Of a stretch of 64,000 bases of DNA, positions 1 through 9,554 are shown one piece after another; the first letter of the stretch is position 1, and each line of letters opens with the position of its first letter. The stretch is from positions 6,324,001-6,388,000 of the forward strand of contig NZ_CP097384.1 in assembly GCF_024584705.1 (NCBI RefSeq), given 5' to 3'. The notes under the pieces are model-generated. The model was not told the DNA's origin. It did not search any database and saw nothing but the letters and a program-made list of their open reading frames with translations. This DNA comes from Blastopirellula sp. J2-11 (GTDB taxonomy: Bacteria; Planctomycetota; Planctomycetia; Pirellulales; Pirellulaceae). Position numbers and translations under genes: made by a program.

Positions 1-96
1 TTGGTAGCGATCGGGCTTGGTCGATTACGCCCTCTTCCGTTACATTAGCCTGCTATCAACTTTGGCTTCACAGCTCTCGCGAAAGAAAGCAACGCA
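1..96. other. Upstream edge of window, no gene seen
   Basis: No reading frame here continues from outside the window with recognisable protein content. A purine-rich stretch shortly before position 97 could serve as the ribosome binding site of lpxD. The gene upstream of lpxD lies outside the window. Confidence 0.4.
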
Positions 97-1143
97 ATGG
101 GTGTCACACTCGGCCAACTGGCGTCTCTGGTCGAAGGGACGCTGCACGGCGACGCCCAGTTGGAAATCACCGGCGCGTCGATCATTCGCGACTCGCAGCC
201 GGGCGAAATCACGCTGGCGGACCGTCCCGAACTCGCAAAAGAATTAGCGCGCTGCAGCGCCGCCGCCGTTCTCGCTTCAGGCGAGTTCGCTCCGGCCGGC
301 ATGCCGGTGATTGTGGTCGCCAACGTTCATGAAGCGTTCGCCAAGATCGTGGCGCAGTTTCGTCCTAATCTTGCCCAAAATAAGCTCGGCGTTCATCCCT
401 CGGCCGTCGTCTCCGACAGCGCGGTGATCGCCGCGGACGCGTCGATCGGACCGTTGGTCGTGATCGGCGAAGGGGTCAGCATTCAGTCAGGGGTCGTTAT
501 CCAAAGCGGCGTGCAAATTGGCGCGGGCAGCGTGATCGGCGCCGGCTCGTTTCTGTTTCCCGGCGTCGTCCTCTATGAGAACACCATTGTCGGCGCCAAC
601 TGTATTCTGCATGCTTCGTGCGTGCTGGGCGCCTTTGGGTTTGGCTATGAATCTGGAAGCGGCAAGCATCTCCTTTCCTCGCAACTGGGAAACGTGGTGA
701 TTGGCGATTTTGTCGAGATCGGCGCCGCGACCACAATTGACCGCGGCACCTATGGCCCGACGGTGATCGGTGACGGGACCAAGATCGACAATCAAGTGAT
801 GATCGCCCACAACTGCCGGATTGGTCGACACAATCTGATCTGTTCGCAGGTCGGCGTCGCAGGCAGCACCTCTACCGGCGATTACGTCGTGATGGCCGGT
901 CAGGTCGGCGTGCGAGATCATGTTCATGTCGGCGATGGCGCCATCTTGGGCGCCAAAGCGGGCGTCGCATCGGATATCGGCGCCGGACAACATGTCATCG
1001 GCTCGCCCGCGATCCCAGCGAAAGACAAGAAACTGGAAGTCGCGCTGCTCAGTAAGTTGCCTGAAATGCGAAAGCAACTGAAGGCGCTGTTATCGCGTGT
1101 CACCGAATTGGAGAAGGAAGACGAACTGCGGAAAACCGCCTAA
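97..1143 (+). CDS. lpxD: UDP-3-O-(3-hydroxyacyl)glucosamine N-acyltransferase LpxD
   Basis: Third enzyme of lipid A synthesis: it transfers a 3-hydroxyacyl chain from acyl-ACP to the 2-amino group of UDP-3-O-acyl-glucosamine in the cytoplasm. The 348-residue length matches the family (about 340). Residues 1-95 form the UDP-binding N-terminal domain. Residues about 100-300 are hexapeptide repeats of a left-handed beta helix, with many I/V-G-x-G-x turns. His238 in the IAHN motif and His275 lie 37 residues apart, as do the two active-site histidines of the E. coli enzyme (His239, His276). The C-terminus is a short charged helix. lpxI follows 22 bases downstream, so the two are probably cotranscribed. 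The gene indicates an LPS-type outer membrane. Confidence 0.96.
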   Translation: MGVTLGQLASLVEGTLHGDAQLEITGASIIRDSQPGEITLADRPELAKELARCSAAAVLASGEFAPAGMPVIVVANVHEAFAKIVAQFRPNLAQNKLGVHPSAVVSDSAVIAADASIGPLVVIGEGVSIQSGVVIQSGVQIGAGSVIGAGSFLFPGVVLYENTIVGANCILHASCVLGAFGFGYESGSGKHLLSSQLGNVVIGDFVEIGAATTIDRGTYGPTVIGDGTKIDNQVMIAHNCRIGRHNLICSQVGVAGSTSTGDYVVMAGQVGVRDHVHVGDGAILGAKAGVASDIGAGQHVIGSPAIPAKDKKLEVALLSKLPEMRKQLKALLSRVTELEKEDELRKTA

Positions 1144-1165
1144 CGTCTTCTTACGCACGGACGCT

Positions 1166-2071
1166 ATGAATTCATCTGCGACTGACCGACAACCGCCGTT
1201 TGGCCTGCTGGCTGGCTGGGGGCGACTGCCGATCGAAGTGGCCACGGCGCTTCAGCGACATGGCTACGCGGTTCATACGCTGCTGATCAAAGACCACGCC
1301 GATCCGATCCTGGCCGAAATCTCCACTTCGCACGAGTGGATCGGACTCGGGCAACTTGGCAAATGCGTCCGCTTCTATCAGCGCCACCAGGTGACGACGG
1401 CGACAATGGTCGGCAAGGTCCACAAGGTGCGGCTGTTAGATCGCGGCGCACTCTGGAATCATTTCCCCGATTGGTACGGCGCGCGAATTTTCGGTCCCTT
1501 TATTTGGGGCAAAAAAGATCGCAAAGACGACACCATCCTGGGCGGCATCTGCCGCGCGTTTTCGAACAAAGGAATCGAGTTTGTGCCTGCGACCGATTAT
1601 GCCCCTGACCTGCTCGTAAAATTTGGACAACTATCCGGCAAACCGCTCAGCAAAAAACAGCTCGGCGACGTGCAATACGGCTGGGACCTGGCCAAAGCGA
1701 TCGGCAAGTTTGACACCGGGCAAAGCGTCGCGATCAAAGGGCAAATGGCGCTGGCGCTGGAAGCGGTCGAAGGGACCGACGAGTGCATTCGCCGCGCTGG
1801 TCAGCTCTGTCGCTCGGGCGGGTTCACCATCGTCAAAGTCGCCAAGCCGCAGCAAGACATGCGATTTGACGTGCCAACCATCGGCGTCGGCACGATCGAA
1901 ACGATGGCCGCGTCCGGCGCCGTCACGCTGGTGATCGAAGCCGATAAGACGATCATCGTTGACGAGCCCGCAGTCATCGCGCTGGCTAATAAGCTGGGCG
2001 TCACCATCGTGGCCGCCACCGGAGATCGATTGGGCGAAGTCTTGAGCGACGACGAAGCGGCCGCCGCGTAG
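1166..2071 (+). CDS. lpxI: UDP-2,3-diacylglucosamine pyrophosphatase LpxI
   Basis: Hydrolyses UDP-2,3-diacylglucosamine to lipid X and UMP, the step after LpxD/LpxC in lipid A synthesis. It is of the LpxI (DUF1009) type, not the LpxH type. Seen: the N-terminal Gly-rich FGLLAGWGRLP motif, a central DTILGGI segment, and a C-terminal KPQQDMRFDVPTIG stretch that resembles the conserved, Asp-containing catalytic region of the family. At 301 residues from the ATG at 1166 it is slightly longer than the Caulobacter protein. The frame is open from 1097, inside lpxD, but the ATG at 1166 after the lpxD stop gives the family N-terminus. It is adjacent to lpxD on the same strand. Confidence 0.92.
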   Translation: MNSSATDRQPPFGLLAGWGRLPIEVATALQRHGYAVHTLLIKDHADPILAEISTSHEWIGLGQLGKCVRFYQRHQVTTATMVGKVHKVRLLDRGALWNHFPDWYGARIFGPFIWGKKDRKDDTILGGICRAFSNKGIEFVPATDYAPDLLVKFGQLSGKPLSKKQLGDVQYGWDLAKAIGKFDTGQSVAIKGQMALALEAVEGTDECIRRAGQLCRSGGFTIVKVAKPQQDMRFDVPTIGVGTIETMAASGAVTLVIEADKTIIVDEPAVIALANKLGVTIVAATGDRLGEVLSDDEAAAA

Positions 2072-2140
2072 GGCAGGCCGTGCCGGCCGCTCTTTGCATT
2101 GCGGCGCGTGAGTGCGCTCGGCAGGCACGGCCTGCCCTAC
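2068..2140. repeat. Inverted repeat of a dispersed family, possible bidirectional terminator
   Basis: A perfect 17-base inverted repeat has arms at 2068-2084 and 2124-2140, with a loop of about 39 bases. It spans the lpxI stop codon and fills the gap to the convergent gene at 2143. The same core (GGGCAGGCCGTGCC and its complement) recurs at 50918-50984, so this is a repeated REP-like element and not only a local hairpin. It lacks a T-run, so its role as a terminator is uncertain. Confidence 0.75.
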
Positions 2141-2142
2141 TT

Positions 2143-3471
2143 TTACGGCGTGATGCAGTAGAGCTTGGGACCGGTGCGGATCAGCAATTTGCCGGGGACG
2201 GCGGCGTAGCCGTAGAGTACCGGGCCCGACGACCTTGCTGGGGGACCGCGACGTCCAGCTTCTTCTCCTTCGGCGACCGGAGCAGCTTCCGCGGCCGGCG
2301 CTTCGGCTTCTTCATCCCACAGCGTATTCTCGGCCAGCACTTCCCACTTCGGACCGGCTTTGACGACGGTTGTCAAACCATCTTTGCCGAAGAAGTAGAC
2401 GCGATCGCCAGCGCCCAGCGAAGTCGCCCAGCACGATTGTCCCAGACGTTCGGTGAACAGGGTTTCGCCTGACTCGACATCGACGCCAAAGACGACGCCG
2501 CTTTTGTTAACCCAGTAAGCGACCCCTTGGTGCACGATCGGCGTGCTGAATGACGACGACGCTTTCTCGTTGCGCCACAGTACTTCGGCCGTGGGACCCG
2601 CGTCCGACTCGCGGACGCGAACCGCCATGTTGGAGCGTTTCGCTCCGCCGCTGGAGTCTTCACCTCGTCCGGCCGATGCGCCGACCAAAAACAGTCCGTC
2701 TCCGTACGGCATCGGCGTGTTGGTCGTGTTGCCGCCGAGATCGCCGATCGACCAGAGCTGCTTGCCGCTGTCGACATCGTATCCATCGACCGTGCCGCTG
2801 CTGCTAATGACAACTTGCGGACCGCCGGGAGTCGAAATCACGCGGGGCGAGCTCCAACTGATCCGGCTTTCGCGATCGGTCTTCCAAATCGCTTCGCCAG
2901 TCTTCTTGTCGAGCGCGACCAGGTACGAAGGCCCATCATTTTCGACCAGCAACACCACTGCGTTTTCGGTCAACGCAGGCGAAGCGCCCAGACCGTGGTT
3001 TGATTTCATTTCGCCATACTCGGCGATCAGCGACTTGCTCCACAGTGGCTCACCATCGTGCGACAGTGCGATGATGTCGCCGCTTTCAAAAAAGGCGTAA
3101 ACGCCCAACTGATCGACAGCCGGCGTCGGCGCGGCGCGGCTGACATAGGTGCTGCTTTTGATCGGCTGCGATGACTTGAAGTCTTTGCGCCAAACGGGCG
3201 CCCCATCGGCCAGATTCCAGCAGGTGACGATGTTCGTCTCTTTGTTGGGTCCATCGATCGACGTGAGATAAATCTTGCCGTTCCAGACGACCGGGCTCGA
3301 TTGTCCGTAACCGGGCAAATCGCTCGTCCAAGCAATGTTGCTCTCCGGCGACCACTTCAGCGGCAACTGGGCGGCCGGGGGAGGTTGGACGCCGGCGCCT
3401 TGGAAAGCGGGCCAATTGTCGCTGCCGGCCGCTAGCGCCGTCAGCAGGATCAGGCAAGATGCCGCATGCAT
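2143..3471 (-). CDS. Secreted PQQ/WD40-like beta-propeller protein
   Basis: 442 residues beginning with a short signal peptide (residues 1-16), so probably exported. The body is a series of about 45-residue blades of the PQQ_2/BamB type, with repeating patterns such as VYAFFESGDIIALS-x-DGEPLW and YLVALDKKTGEAIWKT, in which a strand pair is followed by G-x-x-x-W. The family also covers quinoprotein dehydrogenases and BamB, but the catalytic Asp/Cys-pair and Ca ligands of true PQQ enzymes are not evident, so a non-enzymatic binding or scaffold role is more likely. A low-complexity Ala/Glu/Arg stretch (about residues 385-412) interrupts the last blade. It is convergent with lpxI. Such proteins are numerous in planctomycetes and their substrates are unknown. 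Confidence 0.8.
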   Translation of the reverse strand: MHAASCLILLTALAAGSDNWPAFQGAGVQPPPAAQLPLKWSPESNIAWTSDLPGYGQSSPVVWNGKIYLTSIDGPNKETNIVTCWNLADGAPVWRKDFKSSQPIKSSTYVSRAAPTPAVDQLGVYAFFESGDIIALSHDGEPLWSKSLIAEYGEMKSNHGLGASPALTENAVVLLVENDGPSYLVALDKKTGEAIWKTDRESRISWSSPRVISTPGGPQVVISSSGTVDGYDVDSGKQLWSIGDLGGNTTNTPMPYGDGLFLVGASAGRGEDSSGGAKRSNMAVRVRESDAGPTAEVLWRNEKASSSFSTPIVHQGVAYWVNKSGVVFGVDVESGETLFTERLGQSCWATSLGAGDRVYFFGKDGLTTVVKAGPKWEVLAENTLWDEEAEAPAAEAAPVAEGEEAGRRGPPARSSGPVLYGYAAVPGKLLIRTGPKLYCITP

Positions 3472-3533
3472 ATCGTCTCTCGCAGATAGGAGGAAAATCG
3501 AATTCGAGGGGAGCCCGCCGTCGACTTGTAAGT

Positions 3534-4235
3534 CTACTTTGTTTTCAGCTGCAAATTGTGAAATTCGACACGCACGACTTTACGCTCTCCGCTGTCGGAA
3601 GTTCGAATCGCGGTGTGGCTGACCGGCAAATCCCAATCGCCGATCCGTTTCCAGCGATTTTCGACCGTGCCGCTGGCGGTGAGATTACCGTCGGCGTCCC
3701 AGTTGCTGATGGTGAAGACCTGCGGCAGATACTTGCCTGCTGGGTTGCGATAAACGCTGACCACAGTGATGGTGAAAGATCCGCTGGGAGAGCGGCGGAT
3801 TACCTCGTGAATCACGCCATCTTTGACGCGCGACTGACTGGCCATCGCGCCGCCGCTTTGCGAGATCAGCTTACCGAGCGCGGTGCCGGGATCTTTCGGA
3901 TCAAAGGTCGCTTCTTCCGTCAATTCGTTGGTTTCGTCCCGAAAACGATGCGCGATCAGCGAATCGAGAGCGCGGCCGACGACGCGATCTTCGGTCAGCG
4001 AAATGCCGGTGATCTTCGTTTCGCCATCGGCGGCGACGTCGATTTCGCCTTGTTCGGTTTTCCCGTCAAGCGAGACGACCAGGTCGGCGGTGAAACCGGG
4101 AATGCCGTTCCAGATAATTCGGCTGTCACGAGCATCGGCCAGCATATGAGCGGCGGAAGTTTCAACGGCGGTCGATTCGGCCGCAGCCAGCGGAGCGGCG
4201 AAGAAGAGCAACAAGCAGCTAATACGGCCAATCAT
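3534..4235 (-). CDS. Exported DUF3386-like protein
   Basis: 233 residues from the ATG at 4235, which follows a GGAAAGG ribosome binding site; an earlier in-frame start would add 11 residues before the signal peptide. Residues 1-19 are a clear signal peptide ending AAPLAAA. The remainder matches my recollection of DUF3386 (cyanobacteria and planctomycetes): an early W-N-x-I-P-G-F-T-A-D motif, a central HRF segment, then an R-x-P-x-G-x-F-T-I-T-V-V block and a GKYLPQVF motif. The function of the family is not known; an envelope location is inferred. It is divergent from the kelch gene at 4647 across about 410 bases. The family name is from memory and should be tested by profile search. Confidence 0.65.
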   Translation of the reverse strand: MIGRISCLLLFFAAPLAAAESTAVETSAAHMLADARDSRIIWNGIPGFTADLVVSLDGKTEQGEIDVAADGETKITGISLTEDRVVGRALDSLIAHRFRDETNELTEEATFDPKDPGTALGKLISQSGGAMASQSRVKDGVIHEVIRRSPSGSFTITVVSVYRNPAGKYLPQVFTISNWDADGNLTASGTVENRWKRIGDWDLPVSHTAIRTSDSGERKVVRVEFHNLQLKTK

Positions 4236-4646
4236 GGGGAGACCCTTTCCAGGAAATCGCGCAAGCAAAAAGCGGCGTCGAAGCGTGGCTGGCGAGGGGT
4301 TCGGCTGGCGGGCTGGCTAACGCAGTAAAAGTGAGATCGATTCTCGATAGGCTATCTGGGGGAACGGCAGTGAGCAAGCGGCCCCGGCAAGAAGTTGCGA
4401 ATTTCGCTCGATTCCTCCCGAAAATAAGACCTTTAAGGGACGATTTCTAAATTGGGCCAATTGACGCCGCCCTGGGAGCTGATAAGCTAAGCGAGTGAGA
4501 TCTGATCTCAATAAGCCCTCGCCAGCCCATTTTCTCGCCAGCCCGGCCGCTGATTCTCACAACGATCTGTTCCCCCCGCATTCTACGATCTGGTCCAATA
4601 AGGATCAGTCGCCGTGCCCACACCTTATTGGCGAAGGAAACCTTGC
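4236..4646. promoter_or_regulatory. Divergent intergenic region with a short palindrome
   Basis: About 410 bases separate the divergent starts at 4235 and 4647 and must hold both promoters. The only ordered element I see is a 15-base palindrome at 4496-4510 (TGAGATC, one base, GATCTCA), which could be an operator. No RNA gene or protein-coding frame is supported. An AAGGAA ribosome binding site precedes the ATG at 4647. Confidence 0.4.
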
Positions 4647-6263
4647 ATGTTGCGTAAACTGACGAGCGCGCTCACAGCGGCGCTGCTGATCTTAGCGATT
4701 GTCGCGCCGGCTCGCGCCCACTTTTTATGGTTGGTCGAGAGCGAAAGCCCGAAACAGCTGAATCTCTATTTCTCGGAAGGTCCCTACGCCGATGAGCCGG
4801 CGATCTTGAAGCGCGTTGCTGATGCGGTCGCATTTCGCTTGCGCGACGACAAAGAGCCGCAAGAGATCAAGTTCACGCTGGCCAATGACGAGTTGACTTC
4901 GGAAGAGCTAAAAGGCCGCGGCGATTCGCTTTATGTTTTGACCCGCTCGCTGGGCGTGATGGAGCGCGGCGGCGAAAAATTCCTGCTGCAGTACAATGCC
5001 AAGACCGGTCCGAACCTCGGCAAATCGGCCTGGAAGCTCGACGCTTCGAAGCACGTTTCGCTCGACGTCGTCCCTTCGATCCAGGATAATGAAGCGGTCG
5101 TCACCGCGACCTTCGCCGGCAAACCGGCCGCCGCCGCCCAAGTGGTTGTCGAAGGTCCGGCTGGGAAAGTCGAAGCCGAAACCGACGCCCAAGGAGTCGC
5201 AAAGTTCGCCATCAGCAAAGCCGGCGTCTATGCGGTTCGCGTTCGTTACATTGAAAAAACGGCGGGCCAGTCAGGCGACGACAAGTATGATACGGTCCGT
5301 CACTACACCACGTTGACCTTGCCTGTCGTGCCCAAACTGAACGAATCGATCAGCGCCTTCTCCGATCTGCCCGAAGCGGTCACGAGCTTTGGCGCGGCGG
5401 TTGTCGAGGATAGCTTGTATGTCTACGGCGGTCACACCGGCGACGCGCATCATTACTACTACGAAGCGCAAAACGGCTCGCTGCAGCGATTGCCGCTGAA
5501 CAAAGACGCGAAGTGGGAAACGGTCGCCGAAGGCCCGAAATTGCAAGGTCTGGCGATGGTCGCCAACGGCGACAAGCTTTATCGCTTGGGGGGCTTCACC
5601 GCGATGAACAAGAAAGACGAAGAAGGTCGCAATCTTGTTTCGCAAGCCGACGCCGCCGTCTTTGATCTGAAAAAAGGAGAGTGGTCCGATCTGCCGAAAC
5701 TGCCGGAGCCCCGTTCTTCGTTCGACGCTGCGGTGCTAGGCGACACGATCTATGTGATCGGCGGCTGGGCGCTGAACGGCGAAGACAACGACTCGACCTG
5801 GCACAAGACTGCCTACTCGCTCGATTTGAGCCAAGAAAACGCCGAATGGACCGCATTGCCGGTACCGCCGTTCCAACGTCGTGCATTGTCGGTCGGCGTG
5901 CAGAATGGCAAGCTCTACGCGATCGGCGGCATGCAAGAAGATGGCGGCCCCACGACGCGCGTCGACGTCTATGATCCGGCGACGAAAAAGTGGAGCGAAG
6001 GTCCTTCGCTTCCCGGCGGCGGCATGGATGGCTTCGGCACGTCGGCCTTTCCCGTCGACGGCAAGCTGTACGCCAGCACGATGAGCGGACGTTTGGTTCG
6101 CTTGGCCGAGGACGGCAAGTCGTGGGAGACGGTCGGCGGCTTGACCAACGAACGCTTCTTCCATCGAATGCTGCCGGTCGGCGACAGCGAGCTGATCTTT
6201 GTCGGCGGCGCCAACATGGGCATCGGCAAGTTTACGGAAGTCGACGTGGTCCATCTGAAGTAA
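4647..6263 (+). CDS. Exported DUF4198-like/kelch fusion protein
   Basis: 538 residues from the ATG at 4647 (AAGGAA site 10 bases upstream). Residues 1-24 are a signal peptide ending APARA. Residues about 25-230 resemble DUF4198, a domain associated with Ni/Co uptake and periplasmic metal handling: it begins AHFLWL, right at the cleavage site as in that family, followed by an Ig-like segment with A-G-K-P-A-A-A-A-Q-V-V-V-E-G. Residues about 240-538 contain five or six kelch repeats (YVYGGHTGD, YRLGGF, YVIGGWA, YAIGGMQ, FVGGAN), which would form a beta-propeller. The mature protein would therefore be a periplasmic or surface binding protein. A strong terminator follows at 6293. The domain fusion is seen in sequence; metal binding is only inferred. 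Confidence 0.78.
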   Translation: MLRKLTSALTAALLILAIVAPARAHFLWLVESESPKQLNLYFSEGPYADEPAILKRVADAVAFRLRDDKEPQEIKFTLANDELTSEELKGRGDSLYVLTRSLGVMERGGEKFLLQYNAKTGPNLGKSAWKLDASKHVSLDVVPSIQDNEAVVTATFAGKPAAAAQVVVEGPAGKVEAETDAQGVAKFAISKAGVYAVRVRYIEKTAGQSGDDKYDTVRHYTTLTLPVVPKLNESISAFSDLPEAVTSFGAAVVEDSLYVYGGHTGDAHHYYYEAQNGSLQRLPLNKDAKWETVAEGPKLQGLAMVANGDKLYRLGGFTAMNKKDEEGRNLVSQADAAVFDLKKGEWSDLPKLPEPRSSFDAAVLGDTIYVIGGWALNGEDNDSTWHKTAYSLDLSQENAEWTALPVPPFQRRALSVGVQNGKLYAIGGMQEDGGPTTRVDVYDPATKKWSEGPSLPGGGMDGFGTSAFPVDGKLYASTMSGRLVRLAEDGKSWETVGGLTNERFFHRMLPVGDSELIFVGGANMGIGKFTEVDVVHLK

Positions 6264-6292
6264 TTTCAGATCCAGCGACAACAAGAAATGCG

Positions 6293-6325
6293 AAACGCGA
6301 GCCGAATTCGGCTCGCGTTTTTTTT
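6293..6325 (+). terminator. Rho-independent terminator after the kelch gene
   Basis: A perfect palindromic stem (positions 6293-6320, core CGCGAGCCGAATTCGGCTCG) is followed by eight T residues from 6318. It lies 30 bases after the kelch stop codon and just before the convergent end of uvrA at 6339. Confidence 0.88.
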
Positions 6326-6338
6326 GGCTCTAGGATTG

Positions 6339-9209
6339 CTATTCGCTTTCGGCCAGCGCTACACGGCCGTTGAGCAGCGGTTTGAGAAACTGTCCCGTAT
6401 AGCTGGCGGCGACGCCGGCGACATCTTCGGGTGAGCCTGCGGCGATGATGTGTCCGCCGCCGGAACCACCTTCGGGGCCCAAGTCGATGATCCAGTCCGC
6501 ACACTTGATGACATCTAAGTTGTGCTCGATCACGACGACCGTGTTTCCCTTGTCGACCAGGCGATTCAGCACGTCCAGCAAACGTCGAATGTCTTCAAAG
6601 TGAAGCCCGGTCGTCGGTTCGTCAAGCAAGTAGAGCGTCGAGCCGGTATCGACACGCGCCAGTTCGGTCGCCAATTTGATCCGCTGCGCTTCGCCGCCGC
6701 TGAGGGTCGTTGACGGTTGGCCCAGCGACAAATAGCCGAGCCCCACATCGTCGAGACTCGCCAGCGTCCGATGAATCATCGGGATGTTCTCGAAGAAGCT
6801 GACCGCGTCGCGGATCGCCATGTCGAGGACTTCGGCGATCGACTTGTCTTTGTATCGCACTCGCAGCGTCTGGCGATTAAAACGAGCGCCGCGGCACGTG
6901 GCGCAGGTCACAAACAAGTCGGGCAGAAAATTCATCTCGATCTTCTGCAGCCCCTGTCCCTGGCACGCTTCGCAGCGTCCTCCTTGCACGTTGAAGCTGA
7001 AGCGGCTCGCTTTGTAGCCATATTGCTTCGCCTGACGCGTTCCGGCGTAAACCTTGCGAATCTCGTCAAAGACGCCGGTGTAGGTCGCCGGATTACTGCG
7101 TGGAGTGCGGCCGATCGGCGATTGATCGATCGGGATCACCTTGTCGACGTTGCTGGCGCCGCGCAAGCTTTTGTGCGGTCCCGGTTTGGCGGTCGGCGTG
7201 TTCAAACGCTTCAAAAGTGCAGGGGCGAAGGTCTCGTTGATTAGCGAGCTTTTGCCCGATCCGCTGACGCCGGTCACGCACACAAATGCGCCCAGCGGGA
7301 CCAGCACCGAAACATCTTTCAGGTTGTTGGTCGTCACTCCCTCGATCGTGATCGAACGCGTCTTCGCGATACGGCGGCGTTTCTCGGGAAGTTCGATCCG
7401 GCTTTTGCCAGAGAGGTAACGTCCGGTGATCGATTCCTCATTCGCTTCCACATCGGCCGGAGCACCATCGGCCATGACGCGACCTCCGTCGCCGCCGGCG
7501 CCGGGGCCGATGTCGATCACGCGATCGGCCATGCGCATCATCGCTTCATCATGTTCGACCACCAAGACCGAATTGCCTTGGTCGCGCAGATCGGTCAGCG
7601 AACTGATCAGCCGCTCGTTGTCGCGGGGATGCAGCCCGATCGACGGTTCATCCAAGATATAGCAGACGCCGACCAGTCCCGATCCGATCCCGGTCGCCAA
7701 GCGGACGCGCTGCAGTTCGCCGCCGCTGAGCGTATCGGCGGCGCGATTGAGGTTGAGATACTCGGCGCCGACTTTCTCGAGAAACTCTAACCGCTTGATG
7801 ATCTCGCGGACAATCGGTTCGGCCACCGGCAGTTCGTATTCGGAAAACTCGAGCTGCTGAAAAAACTCGCGGGCCTCGGCGACGTTGAGCGACGTGATTT
7901 CATGCACCGCTTTGCCGCCGATCAAGACGGCGGTCGCTTCCATGCGAAGTCGCGAGCCTTTGCAGGCGCTGCAGATCACTTCAGCGCGAAACGCGGCCAG
8001 CTGGTCGAGTCGCGCCTTGCGCGTGGTGGTGACAAACTCTTTTTCGAGCATCACCAGGATGCCGAGAAACTTTTTGTCGTCGCCGTGAAAGAGCTGACGG
8101 AGCGTCTTTTCTGGAATTTCGGCCAGCGGCGTGTCGGGCTCTATCTTATGCTTTTTCAGGAATTCTTCGGCGGCCGCGTGATGTTTCTTTTGCGTCGCGG
8201 CGGTCAGCGCCTTCCAGGCGACAATCGCTTCCTTTTCCAGCGAAAGGGAAAGGTCAGGCGCGACCAGCTCGATGTCGAACTCTTCTTTCGAGCCCAGACC
8301 TTCGCAAACGGGACACGCGCCGTAAGGGCTGTTGAAGCTGAAGGTGCGCGGCTCGATGTCGATGAAGCTGAGCCCGCAGTTGGGACAGGCGAGCTCCGTA
8401 TTGTAGACCTCATCGCGCCAGGTTCCCTTCGGATGCTTAGCGTCGATCGCTTTGTCATCGAGATAGCATGCCAGCATGCGTCCTTCGCCCAGCTTCAGCG
8501 CCATCATGACCGATTCGCCCATCCGAGCGCGTAAGCCTTCGCGCACGATGATGCGATCGACGACGGCGTCAATCGAGTGCGCTTTCTTCGGATTCAGCTC
8601 TGGAATCTGATCGATTTCAAAGACTTCTTCATCGACGCGCGCTCGTAACAAGCCGCTTTTGCGGATCTTGTCGATCTCTTCGCGATGAGCGCCTTTGCGA
8701 CCGCGCACCATCGGGGCCAAGATCATTAGCTTCGTCTGCTCGGGGAGCGACAATAAGCGATCTTGGATTTGTTCCGGCGTTTGTTGCGAGATCGGCACGT
8801 CGCACTTCCAGCAGTGCGGCTGTCCCAGTCGCGCCATCAACAGGCGCAAATAGTCGTAGATCTCAGTGACCGTCGCGACCGTGCTGCGCGGATTTTGACT
8901 ACCGGCGCGTTGATCGATGCAGATGGTCGGTTGCAGACCTTCGATCAGATCGACGTCAGGGCGTTCCATCTGATCCAGAAACTGTCGCGCGTAAACCGAG
9001 AGACTCTCGATATATTGCCGCTGCCCTTCGGCAAACAGCGTATCGAGCGCAAGCGAGCTTTTGCCGCTGCCGCTGGGGCCTGTGAAAACGATCAGCTGAT
9101 TTCGAGGAATATCGAGATCAACGTTTTTCAGGTTATGAACGCGAGCCCCGCGAATTCGGATGAAATCGCTGGGCGTTTCGGGAAGCGTATTTTCCTCGCG
9201 ATGCACCAC
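6339..9209 (-). CDS. uvrA: UvrABC system protein A (single-length UvrA)
   Basis: DNA damage sensor of nucleotide excision repair; a dimeric ABC ATPase that loads UvrB. 956 residues, close to the usual 940. Two Walker A motifs G-x-SGSGKSS (Lys50 and Lys653), two signature LSGGE motifs and LDEP Walker B motifs are visible. Both UvrA zinc fingers are intact: C-P-N-C and C-P-V-C about residues 270-300, and C-E-A-C and C-A-T-C about residues 735-765. The start is a GTG at 9209; no in-frame ATG exists near the N-terminus, and the domain begins at once (IRIRGARVHNLKN). A second, double-length uvrA lies at 59692, so this genome has two UvrA types. It is monocistronic here, between a terminator and a divergent gene. 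Confidence 0.96.
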   Translation of the reverse strand: MVHREENTLPETPSDFIRIRGARVHNLKNVDLDIPRNQLIVFTGPSGSGKSSLALDTLFAEGQRQYIESLSVYARQFLDQMERPDVDLIEGLQPTICIDQRAGSQNPRSTVATVTEIYDYLRLLMARLGQPHCWKCDVPISQQTPEQIQDRLLSLPEQTKLMILAPMVRGRKGAHREEIDKIRKSGLLRARVDEEVFEIDQIPELNPKKAHSIDAVVDRIIVREGLRARMGESVMMALKLGEGRMLACYLDDKAIDAKHPKGTWRDEVYNTELACPNCGLSFIDIEPRTFSFNSPYGACPVCEGLGSKEEFDIELVAPDLSLSLEKEAIVAWKALTAATQKKHHAAAEEFLKKHKIEPDTPLAEIPEKTLRQLFHGDDKKFLGILVMLEKEFVTTTRKARLDQLAAFRAEVICSACKGSRLRMEATAVLIGGKAVHEITSLNVAEAREFFQQLEFSEYELPVAEPIVREIIKRLEFLEKVGAEYLNLNRAADTLSGGELQRVRLATGIGSGLVGVCYILDEPSIGLHPRDNERLISSLTDLRDQGNSVLVVEHDEAMMRMADRVIDIGPGAGGDGGRVMADGAPADVEANEESITGRYLSGKSRIELPEKRRRIAKTRSITIEGVTTNNLKDVSVLVPLGAFVCVTGVSGSGKSSLINETFAPALLKRLNTPTAKPGPHKSLRGASNVDKVIPIDQSPIGRTPRSNPATYTGVFDEIRKVYAGTRQAKQYGYKASRFSFNVQGGRCEACQGQGLQKIEMNFLPDLFVTCATCRGARFNRQTLRVRYKDKSIAEVLDMAIRDAVSFFENIPMIHRTLASLDDVGLGYLSLGQPSTTLSGGEAQRIKLATELARVDTGSTLYLLDEPTTGLHFEDIRRLLDVLNRLVDKGNTVVVIEHNLDVIKCADWIIDLGPEGGSGGGHIIAAGSPEDVAGVAASYTGQFLKPLLNGRVALAESE

Positions 9210-9554
9210 GTCAGCTTTCGAGAAGAGAGGCGAGAACCGCCCTAACGGCGATTAAAGTGCGGTTACGAATCTTTTCAGCCTAACAGGCCGCGGCCGATAC
9301 TACAATCGGCGACGACCTCAAATCAGTCCTGCAGAGGGGATCAATTTGGCCGCACGAGACCAGAACGAGGCATTGCGTTGACAAAATTGGTGATTCTTTG
9401 CTGAATTCGGTTCCGCTCTTTCCAGCTCGCGCAATTTAGCTGGAAAGTGGCTTCAATTTCGGTTGTGAACGCAATCGGTATTGGGGACAATAGGGCTTCT
9501 CACCGAGACGCTCTCCAACCTTAGACCCGCCTGCTCATTTTCTGGTGCTTTGGA
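9210..9554. promoter_or_regulatory. Divergent intergenic region, weak promoter candidate
   Basis: 345 bases lie between the divergent starts of uvrA and the DUF1549 gene. A TTGACA at 9378-9383 with a poor -10 near 9402 is a candidate promoter for the plus-strand gene. No LexA-type palindrome was recognised. Nothing else structured is seen. Confidence 0.3.
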
